64,000 nt of DNA from NCBI GenBank assembly GCA_022821965.1, contig JAJECN010000057.1, positions 124,001-188,000 of the forward strand, read 5' to 3'. The notes below the pieces were generated by a model, which was given only the letters and a program-made list of their open reading frames with translations, searched no databases and was not told the DNA's origin. Both the position numbers and the translations under genes were made by a program. Below, piece after piece: positions 53,161 to 60,677 of this stretch. Numbering within the stretch: the first letter of the stretch is position 1; every line of letters begins with the position of its first letter. Origin of the DNA: Candidatus Poribacteria bacterium (GTDB lineage Bacteria > Poribacteria > WGA-4E > WGA-3G).

Positions 53161-54120
53161 CTACAGAGGCGGATAGCGAGAGGTCCTTTTCATGTCCTGC
53201 TTTGGCTTGTTAGGCGATGGCTTCGGGGTTTCGGTCTGTTCCAGAATTTTCTTGATGTGTTCCAACACCTCTTTGACCTGTTCCACTGCGACCCATCTGT
53301 TTTGACGTTCCAAATCTTCTACTGTCTGTTCTAATTGGTGCACAAGGTGCCGTAGGGGTGAAAGCGTCATCTCTTCAAGATCGCTGTGAAGCTGCGGAAT
53401 CTGTGGAATTGTTGGAACGTTAGGTGCTTTTGAGATACTACTTTCGGCAGCTTCCATCCGTTTTGCAGTAGCTGCTGCTGGGATTTTCCAGTTCCGAGTA
53501 TAGTATCTTACAAACCTATCAATATAATCAGCTTTGTAGGTTTCCCATACATCTATCGCTGGAATACCGTGAACTTCGGTTTTCCAGAGATGCGGACTAT
53601 CCTCCAAGAATGCCAACTGATGCCGATGTGCCATACAGAAAAAATAATCGATAAGACTTTCTATGGTGATGCCTCTCTCCAAAAGCAGTTGAAGCCATGC
53701 TGTTCGGGGGTATCGTGCATCTATTTCAGTACCCTTAAACGAGCTGGAGATACCTTTCTTTGAAAGCAGTTTTGACCACTTATCGATCCCCATTATTTCG
53801 TCCGGTTTAATTTCAGTGATACTCGCTTTTGAGAATACGGTCGCTATGGTACGTGAGTGCTTGCGGTCATAGGCTTCATCAAAAGTGTCCATCAGTGCTT
53901 GTACGGTTTGTGGACCTGTGTATTCTTTAGAACCGTAAGAGATTCCGTCATTGAATTCCGTCCGCACCAATGCCTTCTGTGAGGGGTCCCACTTATCTCC
54001 TGCGGGGACCCATGTTATTGAGCGTTCAAATACTATCGGGGCCGCCTGCAGCGCGAAAAGAGGAAAGATACTCAAAACTATCAAAAGTGCAACTATTGAC
54101 ACAATATTTTTACGTTTCAT
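53161..54120 (-). CDS. Secreted protein of unknown family, YPPL tail (copy 2)
   Basis: 319 residues with signal peptide (ending LQAAP). Shares with 50808: GPQTVQALMDTFDEAYDRKHS, ARYPRTAWLQLLLERGITIE, HQLAFLEDSPHLWK and SRYPPL at the end. The C-terminal third is helical (VHQLEQTVEDLERQ, EVLEHIKKILEQTE). Ends 28 bases before the start of permease C copy 1, so likely co-transcribed with it. Confidence 0.75.
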   Translation of the reverse strand: MKRKNIVSIVALLIVLSIFPLFALQAAPIVFERSITWVPAGDKWDPSQKALVRTEFNDGISYGSKEYTGPQTVQALMDTFDEAYDRKHSRTIATVFSKASITEIKPDEIMGIDKWSKLLSKKGISSSFKGTEIDARYPRTAWLQLLLERGITIESLIDYFFCMAHRHQLAFLEDSPHLWKTEVHGIPAIDVWETYKADYIDRFVRYYTRNWKIPAAATAKRMEAAESSISKAPNVPTIPQIPQLHSDLEEMTLSPLRHLVHQLEQTVEDLERQNRWVAVEQVKEVLEHIKKILEQTETPKPSPNKPKQDMKRTSRYPPL

Positions 54121-54199
54121 TTCATCGCATCTCCTTCATTCTATCGGTGCCAGTGTCTCGGTTTGTAAGGTTGGCTTTCACATCAACACGTTACCTTTG

Positions 54200-54230
54200 A
54201 TTATACACTCTCTGTTCAGAAAAGTTGCAA
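54200..54230 (-). promoter_or_regulatory. Candidate promoter before YPPL protein copy 2
   Basis: TTGCAA (54230-54225), 19 bases, TATAAT (54205-54200) on the - strand, the same as the copy at 51653-51683. Preservation in the duplicate supports a functional promoter. Confidence 0.5.
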
Positions 54231-54308
54231 AAAAGCGACATATCTAAGAAATTCCGCAAATATCAAGGGCGATTTGGCTGTCAGTGGCATGTTTGATAAT
54301 TTGTTGCA

Positions 54309-54395
54309 TCAGATATCTAACCGGAAGAATTTCAGGAACGCTACGGTTGTCAACACGACTGCAAAGAAGCAGAGCAGCAGCACATCCACGGCTGA
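54309..54395 (-). pseudogene. Stranded last helix of permease C copy 2, downstream of an in-frame TAA
   Basis: After the TAA (54398-54396) the same frame stays open to a TGA at 54309-54311 and reads SAVDVLLLCFFAVVLTTVAF then LKFFRLDI, matching the C-terminus of copy 1 almost exactly. Copy 1 has CAC (His) where copy 2 has TAA. Confidence 0.85.
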
Positions 54396-55724
54396 TTAGC
54401 GAAGCGTTTCTCCTAAGTTTGTGGTTTCCAAAGGTGGCGGTTGTGTAATTTTGACAATATCAGTCGCTGGGTTCCACATTCTTACGGAAGCGTGATCTAC
54501 AATTTTACTGAACAGGTCCGTATGGAGCTCATTATAGTAACGCTCACCCGCTTGAAAGTAATTGCTCCTTTTTCGCTTCCCTGTCTGGGTTAAGTTCGTA
54601 GTGAGATAGATGAGCGAAGATGTTGGGGTGATTCGGGAAAGTGTTTCCCCTACCTGTTCTTGTCGTTCGGTTTCACGTTTGTAATCCCGGTCAAGTTTGT
54701 CAGCGTGATCTTGAAATTTCTGTCTATATTCTTCTTCAAAGGGTTTCATGCGTTCATCAACTTTGTTCGCGGCTTCCCCAGCTATTATGCGTGTGCCCCG
54801 TTCATCTGCGGGCATCTCCATGACAATTTTCTTTTTTTGTTCTGAGAGTGCGGCATTGAAATCATCTCGAATAGCTTTCTTTTCCATATAGACGCTCTGT
54901 GAAGTCCGTGTTGGAGCGATAACTTTCGCTGTAAGGAATCCGATGCGTGGTGTAATTAGCACGGCGAACACCCAAAGGGTGAAAGCGACAATGAGTGCTG
55001 TTTTGGCACTGTCCAAGTAGGTGGAAATCACCGTTCCTATTGCAAAAAACACACCGATGTAGAGTAGTGAGGCGAGGGTTAGACTGAGAACTCGTGGGAA
55101 AATGTCTGACTCGCCGAGGGGAAAGCCTTGCCAGACAAGCAGGAGTAAGCCGAATAGAAACGACATCAGAAATGGAACAACAAACACAAGGTAGCCACCG
55201 ATTAACTTGCTCCACAAAAAGAGATCGCGCGGCACAGCGTTTGATAGGGTAATCCGAATTGTACCTGCCTCCCGCTCCCCGGCAACTGCATCAAATGTGA
55301 ACAGAAGCGCGAGCAGACTGAAGACGGTACCTACCACAAATAGGAAGTCGAGATGTCCTAAAAGTTGAGAAAGAGGCGCAGAAAACGTGGATGGTGGTCC
55401 CTGTGTGATTCCATTACGCGTCATCCCAAAGTAGCTCGGGAGTGAATCGCCTAACCCCTTTGCGAAGACACTCAAAGGTGTCGGTTTAAGAAAGAGTTTG
55501 GAAACTTCAATCTCTGGTTCCAGTGGCATCTTCGGGTTTACTGTCTTTTCTTCGATGTTCGCCAGTTTAACCGCTTCTTGGTAATCCACCAAGTCTTGCT
55601 GATAGTTTCGGTAATTAATAGAAAGCGTGAGCGGAATAAGCAGGAGGCACATTAACAGGAGCGCGACAAATCGGACGCTCAAGATATGGTGCATCATCTC
55701 TTTCTGAATTAGTGTCGTTAACAT
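54396..55724 (-). CDS. ABC-2 type transporter permease, type C (copy 2), nonsense-truncated
   Basis: 442 residues; paralog of 51723 (MLTTLIQKEMMHHILSVRF; KPTPLSVFAKGLGDSLPSYF; GEREAGTIRITLSNAVPRD). It ends at a TAA just before the final membrane helix, whose coding sequence is still intact downstream. Either a recent inactivating mutation, an error in the sequence, or a shortened form made with occasional readthrough. Followed by YPPL copy 2. Confidence 0.8.
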   Translation of the reverse strand: MLTTLIQKEMMHHILSVRFVALLLMCLLLIPLTLSINYRNYQQDLVDYQEAVKLANIEEKTVNPKMPLEPEIEVSKLFLKPTPLSVFAKGLGDSLPSYFGMTRNGITQGPPSTFSAPLSQLLGHLDFLFVVGTVFSLLALLFTFDAVAGEREAGTIRITLSNAVPRDLFLWSKLIGGYLVFVVPFLMSFLFGLLLLVWQGFPLGESDIFPRVLSLTLASLLYIGVFFAIGTVISTYLDSAKTALIVAFTLWVFAVLITPRIGFLTAKVIAPTRTSQSVYMEKKAIRDDFNAALSEQKKKIVMEMPADERGTRIIAGEAANKVDERMKPFEEEYRQKFQDHADKLDRDYKRETERQEQVGETLSRITPTSSLIYLTTNLTQTGKRKRSNYFQAGERYYNELHTDLFSKIVDHASVRMWNPATDIVKITQPPPLETTNLGETLR

Positions 55725-55831
55725 TTAGGAGCCTCCTGATACGATGGAGAACCTATTGCTGTCCTACAAAGCGAGATAGCGGGACTTTTTCATTCTATTC
55801 CATTTCGGATCATCAGACACGGGTTCTGCCG

Positions 55832-56614
55832 TTATTGTTTGAGTTGTCCCCAGAACGTAGCAAGTTTTGCAGTCGGAGTGACAGCAAGATTTAGCGGCTC
55901 TCCACCTTCATAAATCAGTAAATCATCCACATAACCGCGAGCTGTCATTGCCCAAGCGAGGAAAAGAAACCATTTCGCACGAGGCTTGAGTGCGGCGTTC
56001 TGAAACGGAAGATCTTTTTTCGGTTGTGAAGTTAAAGCGGTTTTTCTGCTGTTCCCCATATAAAAATCAAACACGCTTTTCTCAAAATTGGAGACGATCC
56101 GAACGTAATTCCACGTATTAACGGGAAAATCGTCTATCTTTCGCCACGGATCTCCGTGATGGACATGGTAGCGGACGATGCCTGCTTGCCAGTCAACATA
56201 GGGGCCCCCAGCATTATTATCAAATGGTTCCTCGGCAGAATTGATGTTAATAGCAAAAGACTGTTTACCTCTCTCAATATAGACCCAAAATTCAACCGAA
56301 ATGATAGGTTTGTCAGTCTCTAATTTGTAAGACAACATGCGAAGTCTTCCCTGCTCCTTGAAGAAAATCGCAAGCGATTTTTTGCCGGTTTTGACGGGGT
56401 CAATAGATGCTTGAAATGTATCTTCTTTTTTACCTACGGCCTGGTCCTCAAATCCGGTTTGTTTGAGTATTTTCTGAGCTAACGTGGTTTCGACGCAAGT
56501 AAAACTTAAAGCAATAGTCGCGACCAAAATAAGGCGTGAAATGAAGCACCTTTGTGCTACGATAGCGATTCGCTTGGCATAGTGTTCTGCGCTAACAATC
56601 TTTGAAGCATTCAT
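55832..56614 (-). CDS. Secreted jelly-roll (LamG/polysaccharide-lyase-like) protein
   Basis: 260 residues from ATG 56614. Signal peptide (ending TTLAQ), then a concanavalin-like fold: LKQTGFEDQAVGKKEDTF, ISVEFWVYIERG, WNYVRIVSNFEKSVFDFYMG, GYVDDLLIYEGGE. The last residues AVTPTAKLATFWGQLKQ resemble the tails of the LamG proteins at 14654 and 15490. Probably surface-located; ligand unknown. Confidence 0.78.
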   Translation of the reverse strand: MNASKIVSAEHYAKRIAIVAQRCFISRLILVATIALSFTCVETTLAQKILKQTGFEDQAVGKKEDTFQASIDPVKTGKKSLAIFFKEQGRLRMLSYKLETDKPIISVEFWVYIERGKQSFAININSAEEPFDNNAGGPYVDWQAGIVRYHVHHGDPWRKIDDFPVNTWNYVRIVSNFEKSVFDFYMGNSRKTALTSQPKKDLPFQNAALKPRAKWFLFLAWAMTARGYVDDLLIYEGGEPLNLAVTPTAKLATFWGQLKQ

Positions 56615-56656
56615 ATATGATATGTCCTTTACGACCACACTTACAATTTTGGTTTG

Positions 56657-58255
56657 CTACTCTTTGGACGCAAGTAGATTCTTAATCTTCTGCGAAAGAG
56701 TTTGTGAATTGAAATCTATAAACACATCTTTGACAACCAGTTCCTCATCTAAAAGGAGCGTTATGAGTTCCGATTGTGGTTCGGACGCATCTTTATTGAG
56801 GAGTGACTGTATATTGAGGAACGTCCGCGTCTGGTCGTTTTTATCCATCCAGAGGGGTATCGAAAGTTGGTGCTTTTCTTTAAACGCCTCAATCGCTTTC
56901 GCGGAATCATCGGTGCTAATGCCAACCGCTTGTAGTTGGGTGGTGTCGTAGTTTGCAAGCAGCCTCTCTAACTGCTTTAACTTCGGTCCACAGGTGGTAG
57001 AATCTGTTGAAAAAAGGTTCACAAGGACAAGTTTACCGCGGAGTGTTTCTAACTTAACTGGTTTCCCTGAAAGGTTCGTCAGCGCGATGTCTGGCATCGG
57101 TTTCCCCAATAGTAGTGCCAATTCCTCTTGATCTATGGACGCGGGCAATACTGGTGCCAATTGCTTAAGCAGTGCTTTTCCCTCTGGTGACTCAAGAAAC
57201 GCCTCGCCGAGTTGTTCTTTGAGTTTCGCTTGTGGGTTGTCCGAGGGGTGGATTTGGAATTGAAAGATGTTTCTTTTTACGTTGTTATTACCACCTTTGA
57301 GAAGCTGCTCTTCTACCTGCTTCCTGACTTCTTCGGGTAAATCTGTCGGGAGTTGCGTTTGAGTGGAAATCACAGATATTGCTGTTTCATTATAAATTTT
57401 TCTCTGCGGTCCATTACGATAGATTTTTCCACTGACGCTTAGGTTGAGTAGATGGTGTTGGCAGCGCACTATAGGGAGCATATCGCCTTCTATTTCCAAC
57501 AGAAATTCCTGTCCTGTTTTCTGATCAGGTCGAAATTGATAAAGATAACTACACGGCAGCGTCGGGTCAGATCCGTCTTCAGTGAGAACCCCAGGGGTGC
57601 CTACTGTTGTATCTGCAGGGCAGAGTAGCACTTTTTCCTCCAGATATTGTGGAGCCAGTTCGGAGAGCCACTGTGGTTCTCCATCTGCCTCAGCGCGGTA
57701 GTTTTCGAGGGCGAGTTTTATCTGCCTTAAATTCTCTCTGCATCTCTCAATTCCTGTTGAATCGTCGGGATTCTGTTTTTCCGAAGGTGGGGCTAATTCA
57801 TAAGGATAGACATCTGCCAGAAGGAGACGGTTTAAACGAACCAATACTTCTCCGCTTTGTGGGTTTTGCGCCAGGAGTTCCTGCGTCTGTCCGCTGAGTT
57901 CGATATTCGCGAGATGTTGTGCTTCGTAGAGGGAGGGAACCTGGAGCAATCGGTTCAAATCGTCGAGGAGTGCTTTCTGAAGAGCCGGGGAAGGGTTACT
58001 TATACCATCATATTCGTCTAATAATCGCTGGGTCTTGGCAGAGAGTTGCGCAACTATAGGTTTGGATACTACGGCGCGTGTGTCTTGAAGTTTCACTGCC
58101 AAACTGCCGGGGTCTTTGAGATCTTTGAGGTGAAACAGAAATTGATTTTCATCTGCAAAAGTAACTGAGGTCAGGATCAATAGAATAGTAATCAGGAAGG
58201 TTGTGGTCGTGTACAGCCGGACGCGGGCCTTCAGTCGTAAGATTATTTTTGGCAT
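56657..58255 (-). CDS. Secreted TlpA/AhpC-like thioredoxin-fold protein with pseudopilin-like segment
   Basis: 532 residues from ATG 58255 (AAGGAG upstream). N-terminal membrane segment (TTTTFLITILLILTSVTFA). Residues ~175-245 (CRENLRQIKLALENYRAEAD, APQYLEEKVLLCPAD) resemble DUF1559/type II pseudopilin tails. Residues ~385-530 form a thioredoxin-like domain (MPDIALTNLSGKPVKLETLR; KLVLVNLFST). The active site reads TTCGPKLKQ: one Cys is kept but the second Cys of CxxC is Lys, so a peroxiredoxin-like or inactive role is likelier than disulfide exchange. Confidence 0.75.
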   Translation of the reverse strand: MPKIILRLKARVRLYTTTTFLITILLILTSVTFADENQFLFHLKDLKDPGSLAVKLQDTRAVVSKPIVAQLSAKTQRLLDEYDGISNPSPALQKALLDDLNRLLQVPSLYEAQHLANIELSGQTQELLAQNPQSGEVLVRLNRLLLADVYPYELAPPSEKQNPDDSTGIERCRENLRQIKLALENYRAEADGEPQWLSELAPQYLEEKVLLCPADTTVGTPGVLTEDGSDPTLPCSYLYQFRPDQKTGQEFLLEIEGDMLPIVRCQHHLLNLSVSGKIYRNGPQRKIYNETAISVISTQTQLPTDLPEEVRKQVEEQLLKGGNNNVKRNIFQFQIHPSDNPQAKLKEQLGEAFLESPEGKALLKQLAPVLPASIDQEELALLLGKPMPDIALTNLSGKPVKLETLRGKLVLVNLFSTDSTTCGPKLKQLERLLANYDTTQLQAVGISTDDSAKAIEAFKEKHQLSIPLWMDKNDQTRTFLNIQSLLNKDASEPQSELITLLLDEELVVKDVFIDFNSQTLSQKIKNLLASKE

Positions 58256-58274
58256 ATTCAAAATCTCCTTTTGT

Positions 58275-58985
58275 TTACAAGTTCTTCAAACTTACCCATG
58301 TCATCGCGAGTTTTTTTGTTGGTGTTACTGATAACCTACCCTTATTCGGGATAGTGTCGCCGGTGATGATAAAATTATCAAATTTCGCTATATAATTCGC
58401 GAGACCTAAACCCACCTTGCCCATGGGAAAATCCGGAGGATGTGCTACCTGTTCCAGCACTATTGAATTCAGGACTTGCTTTTCATTAATCCAGAGACTC
58501 AAGAGTTTTCCATGAACCCTTAGCTTCAGATGAGACCATTCCCCCACTTTTAACAATGGGGTGAGTTCACTTTTGAAGCGTACAAACATATTGCCCTCCA
58601 AATCACCTCCAAAGCAGGTTACCCTTGATCCTGCTTCGGGGAAGGGTAGGTCGCCAATTACACATACGACTCCCCAAATCCTATCAATCCGCGCTGCAAT
58701 CGCAATATTACCGCGCCCATGTTTCTCGAGAGGCTTAACATCAAATTCGATGTCGTAATCTTGCCATTCCTCATCACCAATTGTGAGCAAGTGGATCACA
58801 TCACCATCCTTAGCTATTGCTTGAAGTTCACCATCAAGGATGTTCCAAGAAGCGGGCGCGACACCCAGTATAGTAATTTCCTGCCACTCTTCCAGATTCC
58901 CACCATCGAAGGTCTCAACAAATGTTCCTGCACCCGCAGAGATGATGAAAAGAAAAATGCCTGATCCAATAATAACTGATTTCAT
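58275..58985 (-). CDS. Secreted DUF1080-like (3-keto-disaccharide hydrolase-type) jelly-roll protein
   Basis: 236 residues from ATG 58985 (AAGGA upstream). Signal peptide (IIGSGIFLFIISAGAG), then ETFDGGNLEEWQEI, DYDIEFDVKPLEKHGRGNIA, WSHLKLRVHGKLLSLWINEK and GLGLANYIAKFDNFII, as in DUF1080/LamG-like folds. Tail SVTPTKKLAMTWVSLKNL belongs to the KLATTW tail group. Ends 19 bases before the TlpA-like gene and is probably translated after 59 kb promoters with it... no promoter is identified. Function in glycan binding or breakdown is a guess. Confidence 0.72.
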   Translation of the reverse strand: MKSVIIGSGIFLFIISAGAGTFVETFDGGNLEEWQEITILGVAPASWNILDGELQAIAKDGDVIHLLTIGDEEWQDYDIEFDVKPLEKHGRGNIAIAARIDRIWGVVCVIGDLPFPEAGSRVTCFGGDLEGNMFVRFKSELTPLLKVGEWSHLKLRVHGKLLSLWINEKQVLNSIVLEQVAHPPDFPMGKVGLGLANYIAKFDNFIITGDTIPNKGRLSVTPTKKLAMTWVSLKNL

Positions 58986-59151
58986 ATTGATGTTCCTTAT
59001 TAACAGAGTTAATAATAACTTTTTACGTGGGCTGCTATAGTTCCTGCTCTGAGTTTTCGCAGCAAACATCGCTTTTCGGAATCGCGTTATTGGATTGCAC
59101 ACCCGCTTTCGAGAAAGGTTCCCGGAAAATATACAATTACTTGGACATCAC

Positions 59152-59325
59152 AGGGAGGCGAGGATAGAATCCTCGCCATCGGAAGTGGGTTTATAGGGAG
59201 GCGAGGATATTAGCGGAAATCCGCAGAAACACCCCAGCGAAAACACCTTCGCCAGCGGTGGGGTTTATAGGGAGGCGAGGATACAATCCTCGTCAGCGGA
59301 AGCGGAAGTGGGGAGTTTATAGGAA
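59152..59325. repeat. Three tandem GGGAGGCGAGGATA hairpin units
   Basis: Each unit has GCGAGGATA..ATCCTCGCC followed by ATCGGAAGTGGGTTTATAGG or variants, near 59153, 59196 and 59267. The middle unit is interrupted by a mini-insert (59211-59248). Confidence 0.65.
59211..59248. repeat. Mini-insert, copy 5
   Basis: AGCGGAAATCCGCAGAAACA then CCCCAGCGAAAACACC, inserted within a tandem hairpin unit whose neighbours lack it, so empty sites are on both sides. Confidence 0.5.
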
Positions 59326-59333
59326 ACCGTATT

Positions 59334-59744
59334 CTACGCGCCTAACAGTTCAGTTTTATATTCCTCAACGATTGCCTCTAAAACGGACGCGGGGATATCC
59401 TCCAATTGGGATGCTAACTCTTCTTCAACGTTGACCATCAGGCTGTGGTCGAAGGTCTCGCGTTCGGCGCATGGGTCGAGGTATTCGCCGTGTGCTTCCA
59501 ATAAGACCGCTAATTGCGCGGGGGTCAAACCTTCGGAGATACCGTGCAACCCCCATGCCGTGCCTTGATAACCTTTTTCATAATCGGTGCCGAGATGTTT
59601 CTGTAGGATTTCTTCTCTTTCGGTGCCTTGTGCACCGCTGTTTTCGAGTTCTTCTGCGGCAGCAATAGCACGCGGATCCAATTCAATTTGAAAGGCAGTT
59701 GATGCATCTGCCGCTGGGACAGGGTAAATTTTATAGATTTCCAT
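59334..59744 (-). CDS. Hypothetical acidic protein, 136 residues
   Basis: Starts at ATG 59744 with GGAGGACAAC upstream; the longer frame to 59768 lacks this. Sequence MEIYKIYPVPAADASTAFQI, very acidic C-terminal half (VEEELASQLEDIPASVLEAI). No signal peptide. No family recognised. A strong ribosome site and sensible composition support a real gene. Confidence 0.65.
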   Translation of the reverse strand: MEIYKIYPVPAADASTAFQIELDPRAIAAAEELENSGAQGTEREEILQKHLGTDYEKGYQGTAWGLHGISEGLTPAQLAVLLEAHGEYLDPCAERETFDHSLMVNVEEELASQLEDIPASVLEAIVEEYKTELLGA

Positions 59745-59856
59745 GTTGTCCTCCATTAATAATTGCAAAATATAAGGGCGGTCCAGAGAATAGGAGCCGC
59801 CCGATTTCTCTATACCATTATCCCGTGGCGAGGCACAGGGACCTCACCCTATAAAG

Positions 59857-60639
59857 TTAAACCACTGCTGAGAGTCCGCCGTCAATGTTGATCGCTGTTC
59901 CAGTGATAAACGATGCACAGTCAGAAACAAGGAAGGCGACGAGATTACCTACTTCACTCGGTTCACCGAGACGCCCAAGGGGGTGCTCCGCACCGCGTTC
60001 CTCCCAATATTCTTCAAGTGTTCCCGGCGAACCCGCGGCTTTCCACGCGCGTTCCCCCTGAGCACTTTTAATTGAGGTCAAGCAGACGGTGTTAACCAAG
60101 ATGTTGTGAGGTAAGAGTTCTTTGGAGAGTGCCTTCGTCAGGGCGATGCCAGCGGCACGACTTACGGAGGTCGGACAGGAACCCGCGCTGGGTTGTTTCC
60201 CACCCGGATGCGTGATGTTGATAATCCTACCGCTCCCATTGCTTTTCATGTGTGGAATCACCAACCGCGCACAACGAACCGCTCCCATCAGTTTGAGATC
60301 CAAGTCCTCGTACCATGCTTGGTCGTTCATGGTTTCAAAGTCCCCGCCTGCTGAACGACCTGCGTTATTGACTAAAATATCAATCTTTCCGAAATGGGTT
60401 GCGGTCTGTCCGATAAAGTTCTCTAACGTTGCTGGTATCGTTACGTCTGCAGGGATTGCGAGGACTTCGCCACCGGTTTGTGTGCGGATCTCTTCAGCCG
60501 CGTCCTCCAAGACCGTTTCGCGTCTCCCGCAAATTGCGACTTTCGCACCCTCTTCACATAAACGGCGCGCGATACCTTTACCGATTCCCTCGCTCCCACC
60601 AGTAATGACTGCAACTTTTCCAGTCAATCCGAGTTCCAT
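59857..60639 (-). CDS. SDR-family oxidoreductase with altered active site
   Basis: 260 residues (AAGGAGG before ATG). Classical short-chain dehydrogenase fold: TGGSEGIGKGIA cofactor loop (~13-24), LVNNAG (~90), final INIDGG. The usual catalytic YxxxK is replaced by T157-SVS-R161 (context GSCPTSVSRAAGIALTKAL), so ordinary SDR proton transfer is doubtful; some SDR groups with this change exist as I recall. Cytoplasmic. Substrate unknown. Lies just downstream of nnr. Confidence 0.85.
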   Translation of the reverse strand: MELGLTGKVAVITGGSEGIGKGIARRLCEEGAKVAICGRRETVLEDAAEEIRTQTGGEVLAIPADVTIPATLENFIGQTATHFGKIDILVNNAGRSAGGDFETMNDQAWYEDLDLKLMGAVRCARLVIPHMKSNGSGRIINITHPGGKQPSAGSCPTSVSRAAGIALTKALSKELLPHNILVNTVCLTSIKSAQGERAWKAAGSPGTLEEYWEERGAEHPLGRLGEPSEVGNLVAFLVSDCASFITGTAINIDGGLSAVV

Positions 60640-60677
60640 AATTCCTCCTTGTGTTTTTAATGTTCCTTGCGGTTCGT

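Larger units (their letters stand above)
58986..59333. other. Intergenic region with tandem hairpin repeats
   Basis: Mostly occupied by the repeat array at 59152-59325. No gene seen. Confidence 0.6.
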
